Assembly (NCBI GenBank): GCA_030248295.1
Contig: JASANH010001061.1
Location: 620,001 to 684,000, forward strand
Reading direction: 5' to 3'
DNA length: 64,000 bases
Origin: Mesodorylaimus sp. YZB2_4
Lineage: Eukaryota > Nematoda > Enoplea > Dorylaimida > Dorylaimidae
In this document: positions 23,601-35,100 of the stretch, piece by piece
How the letters are laid out: each line of letters starts with the position of its first letter
How positions within the stretch are numbered: the first letter of the stretch is position 1
Notes under the pieces: model-generated
What the model was told of the DNA's origin: nothing
Seen by the model: the letters and a program-made list of their open reading frames with translations, nothing else
Databases searched by the model: none
Position numbers and translations under genes: made by a program

Positions 23601-25315
23601 GATTGATCTTCAAAAAATTTTATCTTTAATTTTCGATATCGCCTCTCCAATATTTGAAGGTAACCAGCCCCCTGGGCTCGTTTACAAACCCCCTTAACAT
23701 GAATGGGTCTCAAGGTAACTCAAGTCAGGAGGGATAGGGGATTCAGATATTTTGGCGGGAATCCAAAATTCTGATCCGACCGACCAACAGCTTGGGTCTG
23801 TTCCCTCAAACCGAGCTGGCCTGGATTAGTGGGTCGGTCAATACTGGTCCACTTTCCCAGCGTTGTCCATACACTTACCAAATATCGACTCGTCAACGAA
23901 GCCTTCTTTCCACCAACATGTTCGAAAAATCGATAATCGGCTACTAATTTCAATGAACAACGATTCTTCTCTCGACTACGCGGCGGCGGTGATGCCATCG
24001 TGGACGCGCTCTGTCCATTCTGACTGAGCAGAGACCCGAATGCTTCTCGTTTCTGTTTGCTCACAGTCATGGCGATCGACTCGTTCCGAACAGGCCACCA
24101 TTCATCTTCCAGAATTCCTGGCTCGAACGGTCCTGAAACAGAGTATGTACGCCTGTGCATGCACAGACTGACCTGCACTGGCACTGGTGCATGCAGGCTG
24201 CAGCAGAATGCATGCGCAGGTCAGCACGCAAGGCAAGAGAGATCATCCCGTCTCCACGCCTGCTGCTGGACTGCACAGAAAATGCGTGAATCAGTCAGTG
24301 AGCATGCAAGGCATAAGACACAGCACTAACGTACCTGGCACCGACGCAGGACAAATACGCTGGCTGAATAAAATTCAAATTTCAATTCATACTTCAAAGC
24401 AAAAACTGAACGCAAAATGCACTCACCTCGAGCGCACTCCGTCTCTCGGCAAGATCATATCCGAATGACGGTAAATTATGCTCGCATTGATCGGCTGATC
24501 CTCCAAATGTCTCCATGCCGGCTATAATTCAAAATTCAACAAAAAATTTGAAAGAAAAAGTGATCTTACTTCAACAGTATACGATTCATCAGGCAATATG
24601 ATCAAGGCATTGATAGCACCATTCTCGTCAACATTCGCGGCCACTTTCGATACTTTTTCACCTTAAAAAATCTGCATTAACAACAGATTTGACGGAAATA
24701 GGTTTGAAAAAACAGAGAAACAGAAAACACATTTTTAAACAAAGTTAAAAAATTATTAAAAACGTCAAGAAATCTGAGAAAAAAATCAAATCTTACCAAA
24801 AACGCGACCTTCTAAATATTGATCGGGATTGATATCTACATATTCCACACGAGTTAATCCGCCCTCGTTCACAATAGCTTTAAATTTTGAATCGAATAAA
24901 CCTCGTTTCGGAGTCAAAATTAACCGGAAATCACTAGAAATAACTCAAATCAAATTATTCTAAATCGATTAAAAGATCAACCAAAACTTACCGATTAAGA
25001 GCAGAAAATTGAAGCTCTTCGATTCTATTATACGAGCTTACATCCGGATTATTCGCACCTCTTTTCACGATCCGATGTCTCGCTGTCAAAGGTTGCACTA
25101 AATCGTAAGTTTTCAGAACCGAATCCAGAGAGCCTAGAGCAGAGAAAATCAATTATTTTCCCATTACTGAGCTACGAAACACACACGTTTTACAAATAAA
25201 ATTCATCGATCAACCAGCAAACCGCTCAGACAAAAAACAGAAATACTAAAAAGCACTTACCGCATAAACCTACGACTAAAAGGGAAAATATTACAAATAC
25301 GAATAAACGGTGCAT
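20696..25315 (-). CDS. ADAM17 (TACE)-type membrane metalloprotease
   Basis: About 16 exons form a complete gene. Exon 1 (25315-25261) encodes a signal peptide ([19 protein letters not shown]). The prodomain follows (ELQFSALN). The catalytic domain includes [26 protein letters not shown] and the zinc motif [12 protein letters not shown]; the His-Glu pair is split by an intron (exon start 22465). Disintegrin-like [16 protein letters not shown], cysteine-rich CCSSECQFE and [12 protein letters not shown] segments follow. The juxtamembrane ([14 protein letters not shown]) and membrane ([17 protein letters not shown]) segments match ADAM17 rather than ADAM10. The cytoplasmic tail is short, stopping at 20696. 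ADAM17-type proteases shed cell-surface ectodomains. One intron (22216-22164) starts with GC rather than GT; the frame across it is preserved (CFQ|E). Introns near 21.3 and 22.9-23.2 kb carry the 17-base donor-acceptor motif. Confidence 0.93.
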
Positions 25316-25462
25316 AGCACATCGTCCGATCAGCACGCTACAATTTTCATAATAATAATAAGTGCAAAGTGATCACCAGATGATTTGAAAAAAACCAATA
25401 GTGACTCACTTCCCGCTCTGTAGCAGACAAATATCCCAACGTGATAGAAGATGATAAAACTA

Positions 25463-25480
25463 GCGGGAAATTCAAATTTA
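25463..25480 (+). promoter_or_regulatory. E2F/CHR-like composite site upstream of the ADAM17-type gene
   Basis: GCGGGAAATTCAAATTTA matches an E2F core directly followed by TTCAAA. It lies about 150 bases upstream of the ADAM17-type ATG, the best promoter-proximal example in the window. It resembles the hybrid E2F/DP-LIN-54 motif described for the C. elegans DRM (DREAM-like) complex. Binding is an inference. Confidence 0.45.
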
Positions 25481-26007
25481 ACCCCTAATGTTACTTTTTT
25501 CTGCATTCTTTTCGAGTGACTACGCAATTCCATTCGCCAAAAAATTAATCTATTCCGTCCTTCCTTTCAATCATACCCAATGAACATGGTCTTTACACAT
25601 ATACCAACCAATAACACTGGCAACCGCAAGGTTCAATCTCTTACACTACTCGCAAACACGAGAATAAACGGACAAAAATGCGGATACCACGCACATAATT
25701 ATTCTGTTTCAGACCACACAATAAAAACAGCTGACTTCTACTTCATCCTATCGACCCCATCCACACAACGCCAACTCACAAAAAGGGAAATCAAACGAAA
25801 CAAATCCTTGTGCATCATATCTACACGGAAAATAGAACTCATAGAAAAATGCTCACACGCCCATGTTGATCATTACATCCGAATGAACATCAAAATAACA
25901 TGTGGCCGAGGAAAAAACTGAAATGCGCGAGAAGGGAAATCAGAAAGACAAATTACCACCAGCAAAAAACCCAATCGAAAAGCCCCCAAATCCAACTAAA
26001 CATAACT

Positions 26008-29000
26008 CTAAAACGTCTGCTCGAAATTTGCCATCAAATCCATTTGTTCGGTTATATCAATGCGATTGGCCATCTGAAACGACAAAAAACCATTTATTCT
26101 CATCCCCAGCTCACACACATCATAATCCAAACTCACCGCTTGACGGCGACGACGTTCCTGCTCCCGAATACGTTCCAGTTCGCGTGCCCTAGCTGCCGCG
26201 TCCATCGGCGCAGTCGGTGCTGTCGAACCCGCCGTCGACGAAGCATCGGAATTCAGAGTAGAATTTCGATTAGAAATGCTGTTGGGGATGGTCGATTTGG
26301 CAACACGTTGTTGCTCCGCCTTCAACCGAGCTTGCTCCAACATAGCAGCCTCGCGACGTTCGCGCTCCTGTTCAGCCATTTGCTCCGAGCGCTGACGTTC
26401 TTCCAAATCTCGTTGCCTTCTTTTTTCTTCTTCTTGCTTTTTCAACAGCAGTTTCTGAAATATTACACCCATTCAAGTCAAACGCCCACAAAACACTCAC
26501 TATCAGCCATACCCGCTCCTCCTTCTCCTTCGCCTGTTTACGAAACTGCTCGAAGCTGTCGATGGCCGCTTGCTTATTGACCACAGGTGCTGATCCAGAT
26601 TTCATACCCAACAATCCCCAAGATGTCGCGTTTTGCAATTGGCTCAATCCGCCAGCCCCCGATTTCGAGCCATCGGTCTTCGAATCCGCGTCTGCAAGAA
26701 TCAATACCTCATCAACCCATCCGTCAAACATTCTCTATTAGACATACCTTGGCCAGAGTTGGATCCATCGTCAGCACCTTTCGCTTTATCCTCGTTAGTC
26801 CCGAAGGATGAAGCAGCAGAGGGACTGGCCCCCGCTGACGAGTTCATCTGAGGACTCGGCACTTTCTTCTCCGCAGCATTTAACTTGGCGGCAAAAGCGT
26901 CCATCATTGGAATATTCGCCGCCGACTTGGACGTTTTCAGATCAGCCGCAGAGACCGATGGACTATCGGGTTTGCTCTCGGAAGTGTATCGCGAAGACAT
27001 CGACGAAGCCGATGGCAGCCCGTGTTCTTTCACATTACCTCCCGACAACGACGAGTCTAAATAGAAATCCAGCCATGCCACAACCCATATCGACAAGACG
27101 CATCCCGATAAGGCTTACCACCAGTCAATGTAGCAGCTGACGGTTTCTTGGCTGGCGTCGCGACAGTCGTTGGGCCAGATGGTTGCAATGGCAAGAAGGA
27201 TTTCGCCGTATTCGTGCCGCTGCCATGAGCTGCAGGTAAATGAACCTCGTCAAATAAAACAAAAACAACAAGTATATAATTACATACCACTGGCTTGCGA
27301 CTGAGGTAAACTGAATATCGGCGGACTAGACGAAGGTTTCGGCGGCTGTAAGAAAACTCACACAATATAATAGGCGTCGTCAAGTGTGCGTGTCCTACGC
27401 ATCACTCACCACTGTTTCTTGAACGTTCACTGCTTGCTCAGCCGAGGTAACGTTCGAAACAGTACTCGATGCTTGTCCTTGAACATTATTTTTTTCACGT
27501 TTTCCTGAAAAACCAAACCACCCATGAGACATTCCTCGCTGAACACCCACACCAAATTGTACCTGAGTTCATTTCCGATTCGCTTATGTCGCTCGACTCA
27601 CCGCTACTGCCATCGCTGCTACTGCTGCTGCTTATCGATAGACGACCTCCCCCGTTAGTCGAAGCGCTTTTGGCCGCTTGACCTTGAAAATCGATAACCC
27701 ATATTCTTGCCAAGATAGCCATAAATTCTTACTCACCTCCTTGATTCTGTTCCTGCGTTGCAGAGGGAGCAGTCGTCACCGAAGTTGCCATAGCCGTATG
27801 ACTCGCGTCAGTATTTTGAACATGGTTGTCCACTGCCCGTTTCTTTGCGTCGAGATCCTTTTGATTTTTTGGCACTGAAAAATTCCAAAAAAAAATCTAA
27901 CTCCAACTGAAACTCCAACGACTATATCTTATCTCTCACTTACCATAAGGCTTGCGAGGCTTTTTGCGTAGACAAGATGCCACATAACGTTCCAATTCAC
28001 GCAATGTCGCTGGTTTCAATGTCTCGAAATCGATTTCTATTTCATCCGGATTCGAGTCAGTCAACGAAGATTCTCGCTGTTGTATAATTTGCACAACCCG
28101 TTCCACTTTATCCCCTAAAAACGCAAATTAATAAATACTCTTAGCAAAGTTCCTAACAACACTTCACTTACCGGGCAACTTGTTTATGTCCAAAGAAAGT
28201 TGGCGTTTCTCATCATAAGTCATCGGCTTGGCATTATCTTCTTCATCGCTATCGAAGTAAAGCGGTGTTTTCTTCGGTTTTGGCCTAAAAAATAAATACT
28301 TATCACAGGAAAAAATATTCTCAGTCCACAATATTGCCCTGGACCTAATCACCCTCATCAGAGACCTTAACAAATTTTCACCAGGACTTACTTCTGTTTC
28401 GCAGTCGCAGCTTTGCCCTCGCCACGTTTCCTCCTGGTCGGTGGCGGACCAGCCGAATCGGAAGGCGGTTGCACAGCCACGGGCATGGCCCTTGGCATCG
28501 GTGTTACAGGCTGCTGCTGTTGACGCTGTTGCTGACCTTTGCCCCCGCTAGCTTTCGTCGTTGGAGCTGCTGTCGCAGGTGTTGAAGCGTAACCCGATAA
28601 CGCAGAAGCATCAGGCCCAGGTAAAAGACCAGAAGACATCGCAAGCTTGTCCGCCTTGGGCTTATTCGGTCCCCGTTTCTTGCGAGTTGGCGCGACCACT
28701 GCGTTCTGGGCTGCAGTGTCGCGTGGTTGATTAACAACAGCCGCTATGCTAGCTGCCCGCATTTCTTTGCGACGATTCTTAATATTGACCAACCTTGATA
28801 TTTCATCCGAGACTTGCGCCAACTAGAAACAAATCCGTAAATTCTAAGCCCAAAAGTTACCTGAATCAGTCTTACCTCAGCTTGCAATTCGGCGTATCTC
28901 CTGTCAATCTCGTCATCGTCAATGTTGTCCTGCGTGGGGGCACCATCCAAAGTATGAGCCGTCAAACTGGCCACGCTTGTCACGCTGCCCCTCGGCCTCG

Positions 29001-31155
29001 GACTAGGCGTCGCCGTTCGATCATGTCCCGAAACTGAATTCACAACGCTTGCTATATAGCTTTGAGGACTCGGCTCCTCAGGCATCTCCGCGTAACGAGC
29101 TTCGAACACATCCTAAAACAAAAACACACTCGATCAATACCGAAAACCATTTAAAGCTCCACCCAGACTTGATTAGAGTTAATGACATACTTGTAATTTT
29201 CGGGCCATTCGTACGTAATCCGAATCGGGTGGATTGTATTTATGGCAATTCGAAAATATGAGCCTAATATCAGATGCAAATTCTGAAGGCGAAGCATATT
29301 CACGATTATCCAGTTTCTTCTACAAGAAACCAAGTTTTTCACAATTTTATTTTCAATAACATGATCGCCAACTTACTCGGACAGTGCTGAGATCCATTGG
29401 CTGCTGAATTATGTCGTAGTAATCGTGTAATCCGAGTTTCTCCACATCGACAGGTTTGTAAAACGGCCAGGCGTAGGCCTGAACAAACAATACACGTTCA
29501 CAAAAGGGGGTTAAAAATGAAATAGGTTTCAAACTTACACTATGTTTTTTCGAAGTCAGCTCCTTCAGTATGCTGCCGCAATACTTTAATTGTTCTGTCA
29601 TTCTGCCCTTTGGTCTCGACCCGCTCTGGAAAACGGAAATCAACGTCTTAAGAAAGTTTCATCCCAATAAACAAAGTAAAAACCATACTTGACCCTCGCT
29701 AAAAATATCACGAGGTTTTTTAATCGATCGAACGCTTTCTCGTCGCGAGCCAATTTTGCCACCACCAGATGGGTGCTCGTCTAACGTCGTCGTATCTGCC
29801 CGACGTTTCACACCTTTTTGAGCCTATAAAAGACAATTCAGTAAATAAAACTGGCGGAAAAAGACCCTAGCACCATACCTTTGCCAATAAAGAACCGGAG
29901 TTTGATAACTCGGAAGAAACTGGCGTCGTTACCACGTGCAATTCTGTCGAGGCAGCAACTTGAGACGAAGACGCGCTTGCAGGAGCCGAACTATCGCCAC
30001 CAATAACGGGCCCATTACTTTGTAATGATCGACCACTAATCGATGGAGAATTCGAATTGCTACTGCTGTCGGCCACTTGCTTTCGCGCGGCTTCGACTGC
30101 ATTCGCTGCTCGAGTTGCTTGCGCCGCTAAAAACAAAATCACTTGAATCCCATCCACGACACAACAATTACATTTTTACCTCTGGCAGCAGCCATGGATC
30201 TTGCTTTCTTTTGCTTCCCTCGTCGCAAAGCAGATGAGTGTGGAATATCGACCTCCTATATGAGCGATTGAAAATCCAAAACAATCAAATGGCAAGATAG
30301 CTAACACATACTTCTTTCGGCATGCTTGCCACTTTTTCAAGAAATACTTTTTCCAGCGCTTGTGCCATAATAACGATATCCGAACCAGCTGGATTATATG
30401 TATAACAGTTCGTGAACATGGTCATAAAATCCTAAAATATAATAGTTATTTGATAGGGTTTATACCATCGACAGTACACTTATCCTACCTTCATGCATTC
30501 CCTAGCGTTCGAATAATAATCGTTCTTTAAACGTTTTTCGATAGTTCCTAAATCCATAGGCCGCTTGATGATCTCATGATAGTCCTTAACGAAACATAGA
30601 CTTTCACCACCCAACAAAACGTTGAGAAAAAATTAAACAAAATACCCTCAATCCCAGTTTTCCAGCTTCGACGGGTTTGGCAAATGGAAAGGAATGTTTG
30701 TGCTTTAATACGGCCCTAAGCACTTCTCGTTGCAAGTATTCTAATTGATTCGTGTGACGGATGGGTTTTCCAACAGGAGGTATAACGCGCGGTTGAACAA
30801 TACCGTCCGTTGGTTCGATTCGGGGCGATTCCCACGGATTATCGCCATTTACCATTTGTTCACCACTGGTCGACGCAGATGTATCGACCGATAATGCCCC
30901 TTTGAAATCGCCGCCACCAACGTCTTCTTCGGTCATATCGTCTTCCTCGCTATCCGATCCATTCGAAGAATACGATTGTAAATGAAATAAACTAGAATTT
31001 TTTACGACATCCATCGAATTCGAGCCGAAAATATTAGTCGATGGCTGATGCCCAATCGGAGTCATACTTGGAGTGGAGTTTTCGGATAAAGCAAGATTCG
31101 ATTCGGACATTCTACTGCTGTTGAGCGATAATGCAGATGAGGCTTCGCCGTCCAT
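26008..31155 (-). CDS. BRD4-type BET double-bromodomain protein, long form
   Basis: Many exons form a complete BET gene. Bromodomain 1 spans exons near 30.2-30.8 kb ([40 protein letters not shown]). Bromodomain 2 spans 29.1-29.5 kb ([33 protein letters not shown]). The ET domain is at 28.0-28.3 kb ([19 protein letters not shown]). Lysine-rich and serine-rich regions follow, then [15 protein letters not shown], a Glu/Arg-rich helix and the end [19 protein letters not shown], matching the C-terminal P-TEFb-interacting region of BRD4/Fs(1)h long isoforms. BRD4 binds acetylated histones and recruits P-TEFb to release paused Pol II. In bromodomain 1 the conserved WPF shelf is FPF. The ATG at 31155 is chosen because the frame opens there; an upstream in-frame extension behind an acceptor-like TTCTAG is possible. 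Confidence 0.92.
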
Positions 31156-32161
31156 TGACCAGATGTAATCGTCGTATACACCTAGAACACCAATTTTCCA
31201 GGAGCTGAACGTAACTAACAACCTATAGTTCGCCTGCACGACGAAACCATAAAAAAGATCTAACCACCCGTACATATAAAACATCAAAATTCGTTCAAAA
31301 AAGGAACGAATCTCTTGTGTCCCTTCTGTTTGGCACGGTTCCAACATTAATTTTACTACAGTATGCCAAACGCCGCGAGGATTTCTTCTTCTCACCTTCA
31401 TCGGAAGAATGTTCGACAGAAAAAAGCGAGCCCATCCCTCCGACACGCGATTATAAATAGTATTATCCTGCTATAATTGATATCCTTCAGCAAAAGTTAA
31501 CTCATTGTATTTCAAATTTATTTTCTAATAAAATAAAAACTCGCCCACCCGCAACCCGCAACTATTGCGCACACTCGGCGCAGACACCACGCACACGCCA
31601 AGGCAGTTTCAACAATTTTCAACATGGCCGCCACGAAACTGGCACAACGGGCACATTCCAACAGAAAAATGTCAAAATCTCACGGAAGAATAAATGAAAA
31701 ATTCTACTTTTTTCTACACATCATATTTACTTGAAACAAAACCAAAAAAATCTAAATTCGCTTCCGACAAAGTGATACTAAGCACTGAAAAATTCGAAAA
31801 TTCAACCAACAGCAACCTCACGCGGGAAAAGGAGACACGCGACGCGCGCTCGCGCACACTCGCTCCACATCTACTCCCTAGTGGGCGGAGCTTAGGTCAC
31901 GTGACCCGATCTCGGCCAGCCAATCAAATTGCACTATCCCACTTCTTTCCAGGAGCAATAATTAAATCCAAAAAATTTCAGGAGAAAAATACAATTAATT
32001 TTTTAAAGTCAAGCAAAAAATGGCCTATACATGAGCAAGTCATGCAATCCATAACACTAAGTACTATGCTTAGAACTGAACCACGCGGAGATCTGTTCAA
32101 TTCGATAAAACCAGAGAAAACTGCGGACAAAGGCACCATTTTCAATCACTTTCTCATAATT

Positions 32162-35100
32162 TCATCTATTTGTCTGGCTCGGTTGCCTTTGCACAACAGG
32201 ATTCTTCAATTCCCGAATTCGGTTTTTCAATCGTTCGCACACATCCACTCGACGAAATCGTTCCGCCTCGCTCAATGCCCACTCGTACAAACTTTGATTG
32301 ATCGATTGCGGCAGCCTCTCCAATTTCTCCAATAATAAACGGCTATCTACAATTTTTTAAGATGAAATTGAACAACATTTTCGAAAAATTCATTCATGTT
32401 TACCCTGCGCAGGCTTCCTGATCAAAGTGGAGATCTCTCTTTTGGCAACCAACCATTCATTCGATGACATTTTTATCAATTTCGATGGATTCTTCTTTTT
32501 CGACGTTTCATTCCCATTTTCAGTGACTGCCGATCGCGCGACGTTCGAAGCACCCGTTTTCAAGCTGGCCAAACCAACGGCAAGTTCAGTTGAATTGGAC
32601 GAGCATGGTTTTTGGTCGTCATGAGCCATCGAATTCGAATTTGCATTCATCGTCGCATTCATCTCCTTGACCGCACCCTCGGGTTCGTCAACTGAAAAAC
32701 GTGCTTCGCTCACGATCGTCCCTCCAAAACCAACCCGGCCCAACTTACTTATCAAAGAAACAGACCCGCTTTCCATTTCGTCCAAGCTAGGCGTCGATGC
32801 CCTCGTGCCACAACTGGCCGCATCCTCGCTCGCCTCACTCGTATCCGACACAGACGACACGTCCGATAAGGCTGGACTTAACGGACCCGTTATCGATGAC
32901 TGATCATCGTCCAAAATCGATCCATCTTCTCGCCTACGTTTCTTCCAATACCTGTACTCCTTCGGCAATGGACCCGGCTTCCTTTTGCGTCCATGAGTTC
33001 CACTGGTCGAATGTCGACTCGTATTCCCATCCAATCCACCAGCTGCCGCTGCCGCCGCTTTCTTCGCATGAGACCGCCCACTTGGAGTATTTTGGCCCGT
33101 CGCCGCAGTCGCTGCCGATCCAACCAAATTATCAATATCAGCCTCGTCCACCAACATCCTCTTGTCAACTTTAAATGGGTTCCCAAACGCGTGTAATCTC
33201 GCCGGGGTTGCATCGATTTCGCGCAATGGCGGCGTCATCAAACGCAAATAATCTTGATAATTTCCCATAATTCCAATCGGTAATTGATGCAATTCCTCTG
33301 AAAAATCAAAAAATTCCTTCACCGCTTATTCCTCCACCTCGGATCGATTTCACTTACCAACATCTTGTAATCGATATTTCATTCCTGGCTTCGCTCCGAC
33401 CAATTGCGGTGTACATCCATTAGATAAACTTTGTCTCAAATTCACTCTCATTTTAGCAATTTGCACCAACAATTGATCGCGTTGTATATCGAATGGATTC
33501 CTAAAACTCATTTGCGACTGACCAGTAATCGGTGCCGATTTCGACAATCCATTTAAAGTCGTATGAATACGAAACCCGTTGAATTCATTGGCATCGATTT
33601 TTAATTGTTGAATATTATCGCCGTATAATAATTTATTCGAAGCCAAAAGTGAAGAAAATGACGAACGGGGCATGACACGCACACCGCCATCCACCAACGG
33701 TATCGATTGACCAACCAATGGAATTAAACGATCAAATTCTTCCTTAGCTCGTATTTTCACTTTCCCCAAATGAGCTTGAACCGGTACGCTCAAAAATTTT
33801 TCCGAAACTTCGTTCAATAAATGGGCCAAATTCACTTTTTGAAAAGCCACTTTCAATGGCTAAAAACAGAGCAGAAATTCAGGATTAGAAACGCTATGCA
33901 AATAATTCACTTACCGTGACATAATAAGGAGGCAATGATCGAATATATCGATCGAATTTTATTTTCCATTGTGGACTTATTCTTCCTTTTGCCGCCTTTG
34001 CTTCGTCTAAAAAACAGGATTCTGAAACGGGAAATACCCAGTTGCGCCGCTTACGAGTTGCGCCATTCGGATTGCGCCGTTTCACTTGCGCCGTTTCCTG
34101 ATTGCGCCGTTTTGTGTTGCGCCAATTCATAATTGCACCGCTTTGAGTTGCGCTTGTCACTAATTGCGCTGATTTCTCAGGTTGGATTGAAACCTCTCTG
34201 GGTCCGGCATCGAACGATCCAACCCTAGGTCTGGATGTCGATCCGATTCGGCCGATCCGCTCCAAAAGAATTTAGATTGATGGGGATGACGCACCAGTAC
34301 TTGGCACTGCGTCCTCACCAACCTGCTCTGTTTCCTCGCTGTCACTCTGTCAGTCCACTCTAAAGGACGCAGGGAGGAGAAAGCAGCAGAGCCTAAAGTG
34401 GGACTGAATGCTATTTTGAGAGAAAAACGGGATTTTCTCATCATAGTATGCCACACCTTATCATTCTTCGGCAGATACAGAGCGTAAAATTTCAGTTGGC
34501 GATCCGGCCGATCCAGCGGTCGGATCGGATCGGGAACCGATCAACCCCTCGGATCGCTCCGGCCGGATCGGTCAATGCTTGCTCTGGGCCGCAAAGATTC
34601 GTGATCAGTGCTCATACCGTATGAGCACTGATCACGAATTATGAGCTCAAATTTTGATGGCTTGCTCAAGAACCTATCAAAAATTTCACTGCAGAAACGC
34701 AGTTTTTTTAGCATCGCGTCTAGTAGAGACCTGATCATGACCGGCCGAAAGCTTTACTTTCGTCAGGATTATTACAAGGTTAGATGATGTGCGAGTAAAC
34801 ACAGGCGCTTACCGCAAACTGCTATACCACTCTATGACCCGGCTCAATCAAAGAGCGGCGCAACAGAAAGAAGCGCAATTCGGGGTCGGCGAAATTAGGA
34901 CATGGCGCAAACCAAAACAGCGCAAATAGGTCAGCGCTACTAGAAACGGCGCAATCAGGAACGGCTCAACTGGCCTACACCCTCTGAAACGTGCCCTCGT
35001 CTCAGCTATACTAATTGACGCAAATAAAATAACGCCATAAAAAACAGATAATTTATATCCTTTCTAAAGCACATTTTTGAAAAATGATGTCATTCATCAA

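Noticed and set aside
31694-32335. Plus-strand open frame of 213 codons near the INTS6 3' end
   Set aside because: Its 3' part is antisense to the last INTS6 exon and its 5' part lies in the intergenic promoter region of the BET gene; no domain.
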